Source of the DNA: Monosporascus cannonballus
Taxonomy: Eukaryota > Ascomycota > Sordariomycetes > Xylariales
Assembly: GCA_004154925.1 (NCBI GenBank)
Contig: QJNS01000104.1
Location: 124,001 to 188,000, forward strand
DNA: 64,000 nucleotides
Reading direction: 5' to 3'
Made by a program: the position numbers and the translations under genes. Numbering within the stretch: position 1 is the stretch's first letter; the number at the start of each line of letters is the position of its first letter. The notes under the pieces are model-generated. The model searched no databases. It saw only the letters and a list, made by a program, of their open reading frames with translations, and was not told the DNA's origin. This document shows positions 22,851 to 36,506 of the stretch, piece by piece.

Positions 22851-23280
22851 CGTTATAAGCTCTTATTTAATAGTACCGTTAAACTTTGAACAATATCGAT
22901 TAATATTATATCTACTAGCAAGCAGCCCAAATAACCCATTTACTAGGTCCTTGATTATCCGGACACTAAAATGGAATCCGAGAAGAAAAAGAAAAAACCT
23001 CGTTTTTCTCGCGAAAAAGTTTTTCGATAACTGGATGCCATAAATAAACGTATCCTTTAGCTTGAAAAAGATAACAATAATCTTACGACGTTTTTTTAAG
23101 CCGCCTGTAAAAAGCTTAAAAAAAAGGAAAAGCTTTTAAAACTGAGAAACTTCTTCGAACAAACCAGGTTATTTAGCTAAATTTCACCAAAGAACTAAAA
23201 AAAGTCCTTAAACCTCCTAAGCCAGAACTTTTCGACGAAACCTTAACCAAGTTACAACTATTCTGAACTTAGTACCGAAC

Positions 23281-23661
23281 TGTTACGACCCAACCCAAGA
23301 TCGGCCACGAAAACGGTCGGACCTACAAAAAAAAGTCACGTAATTTGGATCTCTCTTGGCATCAAGATCCAAATAAATCCATACAGAACTAACCGAATCC
23401 AATGGCATTAAATCTTTAACAATATCAAAATCCAATAAAAATCTAATTAACTTATAAAGATATATACGTTTATTAATTCCATAGTCTAAATAACTTTAGC
23501 TTATAACACTTATTAATACCAATCGTTTGTAATAAAGCATTTCCGGTATTACGAGACGTAATACGTTATTATATCCATTACTCAGATTCTTACGATACTT
23601 CTGCTAACATAAACCCGTCGACTTAAGGTTTAATAATTGGTTAAACCGTTTAGCCGTTATA
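23281..23661 (+). repeat. 5' LTR of element C (U3 type 1)
   Basis: 381 bp. Differences from the 3' copy at 30,049-30,429 are almost all transitions of the RIP kind (for example TG to TA at the first dinucleotide). Confidence 0.92.
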
Positions 23662-24521
23662 TATTACAAATTTTTGTTCAATAATACCGTTAAATTCTGA
23701 ATAATATTTAATATTGTTAAAATGTTAACCAGCACATAAAAAACCTTTACTTAGCAATTTTAGGCTCGAATTCGGGAACTGGAAAAAAAATTCGATAACT
23801 TAGGGCTACGCCACCTGCTTAACCTTCTTTCGCCCGCATAAAACCTAAAAAGCCAGAACCTTACGATAAAAAAAATAACCCTTAAATTTTCTTAATTTAG
23901 GCACGAATTTACTTTCGTTTCCTAAATCTTAATAACCTAGCGGATATAATCTTAATAATAGAAGTATACCTAACAAAAAATGGGGTTAATTAATTTAAGC
24001 TTATTATAAGAAATTTCCTAAAAATAAAAAAAGCAAATAAAAAAAATTTTATTAACGAAATTTTTTTAACTTATACCAATTTCGAAAACAAAATACGCAA
24101 TAATTTCGGTAATCCGGATAAAAAACGATTAATGGCTTAATAATTCCTATAACTCCGATAAAAAGGATTTACGTCCAAATACGCCGTGACCTTTAAAAAT
24201 TTTACGGCTAAAACAAAATAAAGAAATAACGAAACCGATACCTTTATCGACATATTTTATAAAAAGCTAAAAAATAATATAAAAAATAAAATTATTCGGA
24301 TTAAATAATTAATTATTTTAAACCGGTATATTATAAAAATAATCAAGATTAATAACCGATAATTTAAAAAACAATAAGAAAAAAAGAGATAATATGTTTT
24401 ACGTTCGGAATATAATAAGTCCAACTAGGGGAAAAAAAACGTACCCCTTATTTCTTACGGAACGGCGCCAGGACTTATGGAACTTGGCGTTACCCACAAA
24501 TAGGATTAAAGCCAGATTAAG

Positions 24522-24563
24522 TGCTTTAATTACGGCAAAATGGGACATAAAGTTTACAAATGC
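24522..24563 (+). other. Gag zinc knuckle of element C (CCHC, one Cys lost)
   Basis: Reads CFNYGKMGHKVYKC, i.e. C-x2-C-x4-H-x4-C with the second Cys changed to Tyr by a G-to-A transition. Confidence 0.8.
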
Positions 24564-26399
24564 AAAAAACCCAAGAAACCACGATAAGATAACTGGACCC
24601 CTATACCGGAAGGACAGTCCAAGAATAATCAAAAAAATAATAGCAAAGTTATTAACATAATTTAAGCCAAGTACATATCAGGCTTATAATAAAAGGTCTA
24701 ACCGGGACCATTACGATAAAAAATTTGACGAAAAATGCAAAAAACCAAAAGGCTAATTTAATAAATAACGTAAGCATAACAAAAAGTATTATAAGGATAA
24801 TTACGTAAATATTAAAACTAAATAAAGGAAATTTGTTCCGGAATCCCTAATCGATACGGCAAAATGCATATTATATATTGTCGACGACGAGAATATCTCA
24901 ATTACGAAAAATAAAAATAATATATTTACGTACGAATTATCCGAATATATTATAAGGGATTCGATTTTTTAAACCGTACCGGACATAATAAAAATAATAA
25001 GTAATAATATTAACAGTTTCGAACCATAACCCCAGAAGATATTTAATAACTGGCCGAAGTAAAAAGTTGGCTTAAAAAATAATACCCGTAAGAAAATCCC
25101 TTTTATTATTATAAATAATGTAATTACTAAATAAAAAAGGAATTAATCTAGCGTACGGTAAAAAAGCATTATTAGAAAGTTATTACGAATTTTTATTTTC
25201 AATTAGTATTTATTGCGGATTTTTAAAAAAAGAAATTATCAAAAAATACGTTAATTTATAGGAAATCTTTAAAACGATAATTAAAATAACGAATAATAGG
25301 ATATAATTGCAAATATAAAAAAACAATTTACTTAATAAGAAAAGGAATTGCAAAAAAATCAAAAATAATTAATATAATTCGAAGGAATAATACGCCGATA
25401 ATAACGACAAATATAATAACTTAATACGTTAAACGAAAAAATATAAATAAAGCTTAATAAATTCGAATAAGAATTAAAAAAAAAGGTTACTTATAAAAAA
25501 ACCGCAAAATAACGAAACCTAAAGGAGTTAAGAAAAATTTCCAAAAAAAGCTTTAAATGTAACGATAAAAAATATTAACGACTTTATTACTTTGGATATA
25601 CGAATCGGAACGTATTAGTATACCGTAATAATGGATTACGGAACTTTAAGCAGAAATTATATTGTACCAAATATAATTAATAAGTTTAAATTGTTATAGA
25701 AATATAAGTTAAAACCCTATATAATAACGAATACCAAAAGTTAAGAATTTATTTACGATAACGAAAAAATTATACGCAAAATTAATTACTTCGAAATTTT
25801 TATTAAAAAACGATACCAGATAGTTAATTTCGATATCGTTTTATTCGGAAATTACGATATAATCTTAGGATTATTATAGATACGTTAATACGGAATTTTA
25901 ATTAACGGCGGAACTAGCCAAATAAAATTTATTTTATTTTTTATTAATAAATAAAAAAAAATTAAGATCTTAATATTCGATTAATAATAATAATGAATGT
26001 AAATATGAAAATACGACAAATACCTTATTACCTAAAAAAGCAAAATATAAAAAAAAAGATATCAGAAAAAAATACGACGTATTATTATTACCATCAAAGC
26101 GAAATTAAAATAATTAAATAACGATTTAAAATAATAAAAGTAATAACCTAAAAAATTAAAAAATTTAATTAATATGTTATTATAATACCATAAATACGAA
26201 TAGCTTTTTAGGAAAAAACTCGATACGAAATTATTAGAACATAACAAATAAAATTATGAAATAATTCTTAAAAAAGGATTTTCGACGAAATTTTACCCTA
26301 TTTATAATTTTAATAAAAACGAATTACGTACTTTTAAAAAATATTTGGAAAATCGGTTACAAAAAAAAATTTAATTTTTGAAATTACCGGCAAGGTACC

Positions 26400-27540
26400 C
26401 GATATTCTTTATACTTAAAAAAAATAGAAAACTGCAATTTATAGTTAACTATCGATAATTAAACGATATTATAATCAAAAATTAAATACTATTATTTTTA
26501 ATTACGGAAATAAAAAACCGACTTTACGAAGCTAAATAATTTTCAACATTCGATTTTAAAAATAAATATAACTTTATTAAAATTAAAAAGTATATAAATA
26601 AAAAATAACTTTTAGAATAAAATGTAAATTATTTAAATATTTGGTTATATTAATGGGACTTATAAACGTACTAGTAACCTTTTAATAAATAATAAATTAC
26701 GTATTACGAAAATACCTCGATATTTTCGTCGTTTGCTATCTCGACGACATTTTCATTTTCTCAAAGACGGAAAAAGTATACGCAAAATACGTTTATAAAG
26801 TTCTTTAAGTTTTATAAAACGTAAAATTACTTATTAACGCGGAAAAAAATTAATTCCATATACAAAAAAATAAAATATTTAGGATATATTATTATCCCAG
26901 GACATATTAGGATAGACCTTAAGAAAATCGTTACAATTACAAAATGGCAAACGCCAATAATAATAAAAGAGATATAGGCATTTTTTAAATTCGCAAACTA
27001 TTATAGGAAGTTTATTCGAAACTTTAACAAAATAATTATACCCTTAATAAATCTTACGAAAAAAAAAATTCAAATAAACGCCAGATACGGAAAAAGCATT
27101 TTAAGTTATTAAGAATATAATTATTAACAAATTAATACTAATTATATACGATCCAAACCGCTCCGTTAAATTAAAAACCGATATTTTGGATTACGTATTA
27201 AACGTAATAATCGGATAATAAAATAATTAAGGTAAATTATATCTTATTACATTCTTTTCGTATAAATTAAAAGGAGCCGAATTTAATTACAACATTCCAA
27301 ATAAAGAATTTATGGCTATTATTATGGCATTTTGAGAATTTAGGCATTTCCTAAAGGGAAATTTGTATTAAGTTAAAGTTTATACGGATTATCAAAATTT
27401 TACCCGATTTATCATAATCAGAAAACTTAATAAACGATATTTAAAATACGTAAAAAAATTGGCAAACTTTAATTTCGTTATTATCCATAAGAAAAATTCA
27501 GAAAATAGCAAAGCAAATACTTTAAACAAGTAATCAAATT
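26400..27540 (+). pseudogene. Reverse transcriptase and RNase H region of element C
   Basis: The frame contains LPARYPIFFILKKNRKLQFI and later FSTFDFKNKYNFIKIKK, matching the Ty3/Gypsy reverse transcriptase pattern, then VVCYLDDIFIFSKTE with the catalytic YLDD intact. RNase H and connection segments follow to about 27,540. Several RIP stop codons interrupt the frame. Confidence 0.85.
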
Positions 27541-29224
27541 TTTAAAAAAAATTGGTTAAAATTAGCCATATAATTTTTAATATTACTATAAAAAGATATT
27601 TACGCCCATAACAAATTACGACAATTCGGATAATACCCAGCAATATATATTAGAAAATTTAATAATATAACGATAAATTTTCAAAAAATTAAAAAATAAA
27701 CAAAATATAAATCTTAAAAAAATATTAAAAAGATTTAATACGAAAAATATACGAATATTAATTACATAAATATTTAGAGATTTATAAAACCTTAAAACGA
27801 TTTTAACGTATATATTTTTTGCCTAGCATAAAATTAATAGTATAAAAAATTATACGGCAATACGATATTTGCGCTAAAGCAAAAACTCGACGATATAAGC
27901 CATACGAAAAATTATAACCATTACTAGTTACAAAGCGACCATAATATTTAGTTATATTTAATTTTATTATTAAACTTTTTATATCAGAAAATCCAATTAT
28001 AAGAATAAATTACGATAACATTTTTGTAATCGTCGATTGATTTACGAAATTTTCTTATTTCTTATTATATCATAAGGATACAAACGCCGAACAACTAATA
28101 TATATTTTTTTCAAATATAAATTTAACATATACGAATTACTAAAAAAAATTATATCAAACAAAAAATCAATATTTATATCAAAATTTTAATAAGGTTTTA
28201 TGGCACAAATTAACTTAAATTATAAATTATTTAACGTATTTAAACCTTCGACGGATAAATAAATAAAATAAATAAACCAAACCTTAAAATTTATTTACGA
28301 TATTATATTAATTATAAATAGAATAACTAGAATAAAAAATTACCAATTATTTAATTAACTTATAATCTTAATTATTACGAAAATATTAAAATAATATTTA
28401 CGAACGCAAATCTTAGTTTAATTCCGGAAATTTACAAAAAAATACGCAAAAACGGTCCAATTAATATCAAAATAATACTTATATTAGAATAGTTATAGCA
28501 GCTGTATTAAGAAATAAAAATAAAATTGGAATTCGTACGGAATTAAATAAATAAGTATAACAACCAAAAGAAATTAAAAGAATTAATTTTCGAAAAAAAA
28601 ATATTTTTTTTCGTTACAAAAAATATTTAAACAAAAAAACCCAGCAAAAAACTTAATTTCAAATATATCGGTTCATATAAAATCGCCAAAAAAATCTCAG
28701 AAAATAATTACTAATTAGAACTTTTACCGAAAATTAAATTCTATTTAATTTTTTATGTTTCCGTACTTAAATTAATAACAAATATTATCAAAATGCATAC
28801 GGCACAAAACGATAAAGAAATAAAAGACGAATAAATATACGAAATAAAAAGAAATTTTCGACATACGAAAATAAAACGGATTTACTTAGTACCTAATTAA
28901 ATAAAAAAAGCACCCAAACTCCAAAAACACCTGGGAACTTACCAAAAATCTTATTGGCGCCCAGCACCTATTAAAGAATTTTTACCAGCAACGACGGAAT
29001 TACCGAGGAAAACCCCCCAGTCAAAGTCCTTAAAAATGGACCAATTAAGGGAAGCAAGGGATAACACCGAAAACGGAGCTTCGGCCTCCATATGCTCCTG
29101 TTTATCCAGCTTATCCATTAACTGAAAACCGCAACTAACAATTTTGACTCCCTTAACGTAAAAAAATTTCTTTTAATAACAAAAACGAAAAAGGCAATTA
29201 ATGGTCTCGTCGATATTACGTTAT

Positions 29225-29643
29225 TGTAACGAACCTGTCATACATCCACCTGGAGGTATGAACAGTATCCGAAAAGGGTCTTGATTTGCAGGTAACAATA
29301 AGGCGAGGAATGATTCAGTATGTTCGTTAAGGAGATTTCAAGGTACTCCTCTCTCAATCAGAGAACGGTACAGTTGCCTCTGGCTAAAAGCTTAGATTGA
29401 TAGCTAAGGAGCGAAAAACTAAGTAGGTGGCTATCTACATAAGAAACCTGAAGTCTTATACCTCCTTCCGTTCTACTGGTGTGACACTGATCTCTTGGAT
29501 CTGTTAGATCACTCAGATCACCATGATCTATGTGATCTAATAGATCAGTTAGATCACTCTAAGTCACGTGACTTAGAGTGTGGAGCTTCCCTCTTCTGCA
29601 GCCCTGGGGCCTCCAGAACGGGTCTACTCGGGGATCCGTAACA
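29225..29643 (+). mobile_element. Solo LTR K of an unrelated retrotransposon, in element C
   Basis: Begins TGTAACGAACCTGTCATAC and ends GGGGATCCGTAACA, flanked by the perfect duplication GTTAT (29,220-29,224 and 29,644-29,648). Its composition is much closer to normal than the surrounding element. The same family is present inverted near 42,711-43,236. Confidence 0.92.
29555..29580. promoter_or_regulatory. 26-bp perfect palindrome centred on CACGTG
   Basis: The two 13-bp arms CACTCTAAGTCAC and GTGACTTAGAGTG are exact reverse complements with no spacer. CACGTG is the classical E-box core bound by bHLH factors. It sits inside solo LTR K after a cluster of GATC-containing repeats. Confidence 0.85.
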
Positions 29644-30048
29644 GTTATTTACGTACCAAATCCTTTTTTAATTTTTGCTGAAGGCGTAAAAACGTTTTTT
29701 TAATAACAGCTTTTTCGCAATCTAAACGATTTTTTTCCTCCTTAATACGATACAAAAAATCGATTAGGACGTTAGAACTATCGCAGCAATAACGGTTCTT
29801 AATATAGTCGTTATAACGACGAATTTCTTTAATTATTTGACATTTTGTACCATTTTCGAAATAAAACGTACACGGCATAATTTTAAAACCAAATTTAATA
29901 ATATAAATAACCAGAAAATCTAGGCTTTCTCTCTGATTAGGACGATTACGAAATTTGCGGTTAACAATATAACTTGCTATAATAAAAAGAAATAACTTAC
30001 TAAGAAAAAGAATTTTTAAAAGTAAAAATCCTAAAAGAGAGGAAATCG

Positions 30049-30429
30049 TATTACGACCTAACCCAAGATCGGCTACAAAAACGGTCGGGTTACAAAAAAA
30101 AGTTACGTAATTTAAATCTTTCTTAATATCAAAATCCAAATAAATCCATATAGAACCAACCGAATCCAATAATATTTAGATCTTTAATAACGTCAAAATC
30201 TAATAAAAATCTAATTAACTTATAAAAATATATACGCTTATTAATTCCATAATTTAAATAATTTCAACTTGTAACATTTGTTAATACTAATCGTTTACAA
30301 TAAGGTATTTCCGGTATTACAAGACGTAATACGTTATTATATTTATTGCTCAGATTCTCACAATACTTCTGCTAATATAAACTCGTCAACTTAAGGTTTA
30401 ATAGTTGGTTAAACCGCCTAGCCGTTATA
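30049..30429 (+). repeat. 3' LTR of element C (U3 type 1)
   Basis: 381 bp, preceded by a purine-rich tract (AAAAGAGAGGAAA) that fits a polypurine tract, and followed by the CGAAC duplication. Confidence 0.92.
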
Positions 30430-33400
30430 CGAACATATTTTAGGTACTTTCCTATTCGATTTATTACGCTTATTATATAAATTAAATTCGTAATCGGATA
30501 GCTTACCGGAAATACAACTATTTGGTTCGAGCCCGTTATAAGGAAATACATTACTTTATTAATTAAAAAAAGAAATCCAAAAATAATACGAATTTATAAC
30601 GATTATAAACAATTTTAGCAAATATTAATAAAGGTTTTCGAAATAATAAACAAAAAGATAAAGACCGAAATGCAGATTTAATAATTACGCTAAAAAAGAT
30701 TAATATTTAATTACGGCAGTACGTTAATTTAATTAACTGCTAAACTGAATTAAAAATAAAAAGTATTAATAACTAAGTTTTTTCATAACTTAAAAAAAAG
30801 TACAAAAAACACTTTTTAAATTTAATCAGCTTAATTACTTATCGGATTATATCGCTATGGCAATTAAGATTAACGACCGACAATACTAATAACGTATTAA
30901 AAGTACCAAAGAAAAAAACGACGGCAAATTCCGACAAATGGCTGATACCAACGCTTTTCGACGTAATAGCATTTTTTACGGCACAGAACCAATACTTATG
31001 GAACTGGGAATTACGTATAGAAAAAACTGGAGCCAAACTAAATGCTACAATTATAACAAAATGGGACATAAGATATTATAATATAAAGTATCTAAGAAAC
31101 CCCGTTAAAATAACTAGAAACCTATATCCGAAGGATAATCAAAAAACAATTAAAGGGACGGAGGTAAATCCATTAACATAGTCCAGCCTAGATATATACC
31201 AGGTCCCCTATGGTACAAAATCCAACAGAAAATGCGAAAAACTAAAAGACTAGCTTAATAAATATCGTAAATATAATACAAAAATATTACAAAAATAATT
31301 ACGCGAATATCAAAACTATATAAAAAGAATCTGTCCCGGAATTTCTAATCGATACGGCAGAACGCATGCCATATATTGTCGACGACGAGAATATCCCGAT
31401 TACGAAAAATGGAAATAATATATTTACGAACGAATTACCCGTATATATTATAAGGGATTTAATTTTCCAAATACTATCAGAAATAATAAAAATAATAAAT
31501 AATAATATCGACTTTCTCGATTTATAACCCTAAAAAACATTTAGTAATTAGCCGAAGCAAAAGGCTAACGCGAAAAAAAGTAATACCCGTAAGAAAACTC
31601 CTTTTATTATTATAAATAATATAATTATCAAACGGAAAAAGGTTGATCCAGTATATAATAGAAAAACATTGCCAAAAAGTTATTATAGATCTTTATTTTT
31701 AATTGGTATTTATTACAAACCTCTGGAAAATAAAACTATCAAAAAAGAAATACGTTAATTTATAAAAAAGCTCTAAAACGATAGTTAAAACAACTTATAA
31801 TAAAATGTAATTGCAAATATAAAAAAACAATTTCTTTAATAGGAAAAGAAACTGCAAAAAAGTTAAAAGCAATTGATATAATTCGAAAGAACAAAACGCC
31901 GGCAATAACGATAAATATAATAACTTAATATACTAAACGAAAAAAATACAAAAATAGCTTGATAAATTGGAATAAAAATTAAAAGAAATAAGTTATTTAT
32001 AAAAGAGCCGCAAGATAACGAAATCTAAAGAAATTAAAGAGAATTCTCGAAAAAGGCTTTAAACCCGACGATAAAAGCTATTAATAACCTTATTGCTTTG
32101 GAAATACGAATCGGAACGTATTAATATATCGTAATAATAAATTATGGAACTTTGGGTGGGAATTATATTGTGCCAAATAAAATTAATAAGTTTAAACTAT
32201 CATAAAAATATAAGTTAAAACTTTATATAACAACGAATGCCGAAAATCAGGAATTTACTTACGATAACGGAAAAATCACCCGCGAAATTAATTATTTCGA
32301 GATTTTTGTTTAAAAACGATATTAAACAATTAATTTCGATATCGTTTTATTTGGGAATTACAATATGATTTTAAAATTACCATAAATGCGTTAATATGGA
32401 ATTTTGATTAACGGTAAAATTAGCTAAATAAGATTTATTTTATTCTTTATTAACAAACGAAAGAAATTAAGATTTTAACATTCGATCGATAATGGCGATA
32501 AATGTAAATATAAGAATATAACAGAAACCTTATTATCTAAAAGGATAAAATATAAAAAAAAACGAATATTAAAAAACAATACGATATATTATTACTATTA
32601 TTAAAGCGAAATTAAAGCAATTAAATAACGATCTAGAAAGCTAAAAATAACAACCTTAAAAATTAAAAACTTTAACCAATATATTATTATAATACAATTG
32701 ATATAAATAACTGTTTAAAAAGGAACTTGATATAAAATTATTAAAATATAACGAATAAAATCATAAAATAATCTTGAAAAAAAGATCCTTAATAATGTTT
32801 TATCTTATTTATAAACTTACCGAAAATAAATTACGTACTTTTTAAAAAATACCTCAAAAATCGGTTATAAAAATAAAAATTCGATTTTCGAAATTATCAG
32901 CAAAATGCCTAATATTTTTCGTACCGAAAAAGAAATAAGAAATTATAACTTGTAATTAATTATTAATAATTAAATAATATTTTTGTTAAAAATCGAACGT
33001 TATTACCTTTAATTACCGAAATTAAACGTTAATTTTACGGAATTAAATAATTTATAATATTCGGTTTTAAAAATAAATATAACTTTATTAAGATTAAAAA
33101 AATACTAATAAAAAATAATCTTCAAAACGAAATACGAATTATTTAAATATTTGATTATATTAATAAGATTTACGAACGTATTAATAATATTTTAACAGAT
33201 AATAAATTATATATTACGAAAACACTTCGATATTTTCGTTATTTGCTATTTCGAAGATATTTTTAATTTTTTAAAAACGGAAAGAACATACGCAGGATAT
33301 ATTTATAAAGTTTTTCAAATTTTATAAAATATAAGGTTACTAATTAACGCAGAAAAAAATTAACTTTACAAATAAGAAATAAAATATTTAGGAAATATTA

Positions 33401-35455
33401 TTACCCTAAGATAGTTTACAATAAACCCTAAAAAAATCGTTATAATTATAAAATAACAAATCCTAATAATAATTAAGGAAATATAAGTATTTTTTGGATT
33501 TGCTAATTATTACAGGAAATTTATTCGAAATTTTAATAAAATAATTATACTTTTAATAAACCTTACAAAAAAAGTTCAAATAAACGCCAAATACGGAAAA
33601 AGTATTTCAGAATATTAAGGACATATTTACTAACGAACTAATACTAATTATATACGATCCAAACCGCCTTATTAAATTAAAAACCAGTATTTCGAATTTC
33701 GCGTTAGGCGTAATAATTAAATAATAAAATAATTAAGACAATTTGTACCTTATTATATTTTTTTTCGTAAAAATTAAAAAAAGCCGAATTTAATGATAAT
33801 ATTCTAAATAAGGAATTTGTGGCCATTATTGTAGCGTTTCGAGAATTTAGATATTTTCTAAAAGGAAATTTATATTATATTAAAATTTATACGGACTATT
33901 AAAGTTTTACCCGATTTACCATAATTAAGAAATTTATAAAACGATAACTTCGTGACGCGGAAAAATTAGCGGACTTTAACTTCGTTATCATTTACAGAAA
34001 AAACTTAAAAAATAATAAAGCAAACATCTTAAGCAAATAATTAAATTTCGAAAAGAAATTAGTTAAAATTAGTTATATAATTTTCGATACTATTATAAAA
34101 GGATATTTACGCTTAAGACAAATTGCGATAATTCGGGCAGTACATTACGATATATATTAGAAAATCCAGCAATATAACGATAATCTTTTAACAAACTACA
34201 AAACAAACAAAATATAAATTCCAGAAAAATATCAAAAAAATCTAATACGAAAAATACATAAATATTAATTATATAAATATTTAAGAATTTATAAAATTTT
34301 AAAACGATTATAACGCAAATATTATTTTCTTAAAATAAGATTGACGGTATATAAAATTATATAGCAATATAATATTTACGCCAAAACAAAAATTCGACGA
34401 TACAAGCTATACGAAAAATTATAACTATTACCAATAACAAAGTAATTATGATATTTAATTATATTTAACTTTATTACCAAATTTCTTATATTAAAAATTC
34501 TAATTAAGAAAATATATTACGATAGTATTTTCGTAATTATTAACCGATTTACAATGTTTTCTTACTTTTTAATATTTTAGAAAAACATAAACGCTAAATA
34601 AATAGCATATATTTTTTAACAAATTTTTTAGTATATGCGAATTATTAATAAAAAGTATTTTAAATAAAGGATTAATATTTATATCTAAGTTTTAACAAAG
34701 TTTTATAATATTAATCGATTTAAATCATAAATTATTTAACGTATTTAATTTGTAAATAAATGGATAAACAAAACGGATAAACCAAATTTTAAAAGTCTAT
34801 TAACAATATTATATAAATTACGAACAAAATAATTAAGTTAAAAAATTACTTGTTATTTAATTAGCTTATAATATTAGTTATTACAAAAATATCAAAACAA
34901 TATTAACAAATGCAAATTTTAGTTTTATTTTAAACATTTATTAAAAAATATGTAACGACGGTCCGATTAATATTAAAATAACTCTTACGTTAAAATAATT
35001 ACGATAACTATATCAAGAAATAAAAACAGAACTGGAATTCGTACGGAATCAAATAAGCAAATATTACAACCAGAAAAAATTAAAAAAATCAACTTTCGAA
35101 AAAAAAAGAATATTCCTCGTTACCAAAAAAGTTTAAATAAAACGACCAAATTAAAAAGTCGATTTCAAATATATTGGTCTATACAAAATTATTAAGAAAA
35201 CTTCCAAAAATAACTATTAATTAAAATTTCCATCAAATGTTAAACATCATCCAATTTTTTACGTTTCCTTATTCGAATTAATAGCAGATATAATTAAGGT
35301 ATATACGGCATAAAACGATATAGAAATAAAAGACGAATAAATATACGAAATAAAGAAAATCCTTAATATACGAAAACAAAACGGATTTACCTAGTACCTA
35401 ATCAAATAAAAAAAGCACCCGGATTTCGAAAATACCTGAAAATTCGTTAAAAACC

Positions 35456-35959
35456 TTATTGGCGCCTAACGTCTGTTAAAAAAGTTTTATTAATAACGGC
35501 GGAACCACCGAAGATAATTACGTCCCAATCGATGTTTTCCAGCGGCCAGGCAACATTAGGCAGCTTAAGGGAGGGAGCCAAGGCGGCTAAGAAGGCTTCG
35601 GCGTTAACCTGCTCCTGGCGCTCCTGCTTTTCCAACTCCTCCAACGACTGTAATTCTTACTGTACTATTTTAATTCCTCTTAAACGAAAAAACGCTTTTT
35701 GTTTTCAAAAACAAATTAACCGCGTAATAACCTCGTTTATTTTTTGCTAATAACGTTTTTACAATTCCAAGAAACGTTTTTCCGCAAGCATCTTTTTACA
35801 TTTTAAACGTTAATTTTCGACACGAATGTTCTTTAAAGAAAATAAAAGAACGCCATTATTATTATAAGGACAGTTACGTTTAACGTACGCCTTGCATTTG
35901 GAAATATTTTTTATTATTTCGCATTTTCAGCCTTTAGAAAAATACAAGGAATACGGCAT
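35456..35959 (-). pseudogene. Antisense accessory ORF of element B
   Basis: 504 bp from ATG 35,959 to the stop at 35,456, the same length as in element C. It has about five in-frame TAA/TGA/TAG codons of RIP type. The start MPYSLYFSKG is followed by KCEIIKNISKCKAYVKRNC. The last 62 residues are open and read from LEKQERQEQVNAEAF through ENIDWDVIIFGGSAVINK to LTDVRRQ. Function unknown; no domain I can name. It lies between the chromodomain and the 3' LTR, on the strand opposite to gag-pol. Confidence 0.75.
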
Positions 35960-36125
35960 AACTTCAAAACTAAAATTATCAAAGATAAAACGCAAATTTT
36001 GATATCGCGCGGTAAACGAAAAAACCTGATAACGATTTTTAATAATACGGGTTAACATCTTAAGGGAAAAGGCTTACCAAAAAAAGAAAAATCTTAAGGG
36101 CAAAATTTAGGAAGAAAAAAGATCG

Positions 36126-36506
36126 TATTACGACCTAAGCCAGCTGGGCCTACGAAAACGGTCCAGCCAAGATTACGAAATTACGCTAATTCAAGGTTAC
36201 GTAATCAGTATTTAACAGGTCTTAATTAAGCACAACTAAGTACGACTAAACAGCATTAAGCAACCGCTTAATAAGGCTCTGCTAAATAGAAATAAGTAAT
36301 AATAAAGAAATCAAGATATATACGCTCATTATTTCATAATTTAGATAACTTCAACTTGCAATATAACATCGTTACCTAAAGCACCTTTGGAATTACGAAA
36401 CGTAACACGATTACTGTATCTATTGCTTAGATTTCTACGATATTTCTGCCAACATAAACCCGTACGACTAAGGTTTAATAGTTGGTTAAACTCTCTAGCC
36501 GTCACA
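36126..36506 (+). repeat. 3' LTR of element B (U3 type 2)
   Basis: 381 bp, followed by the TTAAC duplication at 36,507-36,511. The first dinucleotide TG is altered to TA. Confidence 0.9.

Larger units (their letters stand above)
28951..29878 (-). pseudogene. Antisense accessory ORF of element C, split by solo LTR K
   Basis: Unknown function. On the strand opposite to pol, ATG at 29,878 opens a frame that runs unbroken to the K insertion. Removing K (29,225-29,643) and one GTTAT copy continues the same frame to a stop at 28,951. The total is 504 bp or 167 residues, the same length as the copy in B, with only two in-frame TAA codons that look like RIP of CAA. The start MPCTFYFENGTKCQIIKEI is Cys-containing, and a third Cys pair lies near residue 30. 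The middle is Lys/Glu-rich. The C-terminal part carries LNWSIFKDFDWGVFLGNS and NSLIGAGRQ. Its last 40 or so bases overlap the end of the chromodomain on the other strand. Confidence 0.75.
23281..30429 (+). mobile_element. Gypsy element C (chromovirus), complete, 7.1 kb including a solo LTR
   Basis: Two 381-bp LTRs of U3 type 1 and a CGAAC duplication (23,276-23,280 and 30,430-30,434). Inside are gag with CCHC knuckle (24,522-24,563), protease region (about 25,830-25,880, reading FDIVLFGNYDIILGLPW), reverse transcriptase, RNase H, integrase (about 27,840-28,330), and chromodomain (about 28,830-28,960). The opposite-strand accessory gene follows (28,951-29,878, split by solo LTR K). The catalytic YLDD of reverse transcriptase at 26,737-26,748 is intact, making C the least altered copy at that site. 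Its gag differs from the gag of A, B and H and resembles that of D. RIP stops are frequent in every frame. Confidence 0.92.
22470..36506 (+). mobile_element. Gypsy element B (chromovirus), inserted in A and split by C
   Basis: Bounded by two 381-bp LTRs (22,470-22,850 and 36,126-36,506) of U3 type 2 (start TGTTACGACCCAAGCCAGC) and a perfect TTAAC duplication. About 6.9 kb without C. Gag of the same type as A starts near 22,970 and is interrupted by C after 23,280; it resumes at 30,430. The zinc knuckle is near 31,050, and the reverse transcriptase YxDD-like site near 33,245 reads Y-F-E-D. Integrase and chromodomain end near 35,480. The accessory gene occupies 35,456-35,959 on the opposite strand. 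Numerous TAA/TAG codons from C-to-T and G-to-A changes make it inactive. Confidence 0.9.

Noticed and set aside
24394..24660. 88-codon plus-strand ORF as a gene
   Set aside because: Out of phase with the gag frame that carries the zinc knuckle at the same place; open by chance.
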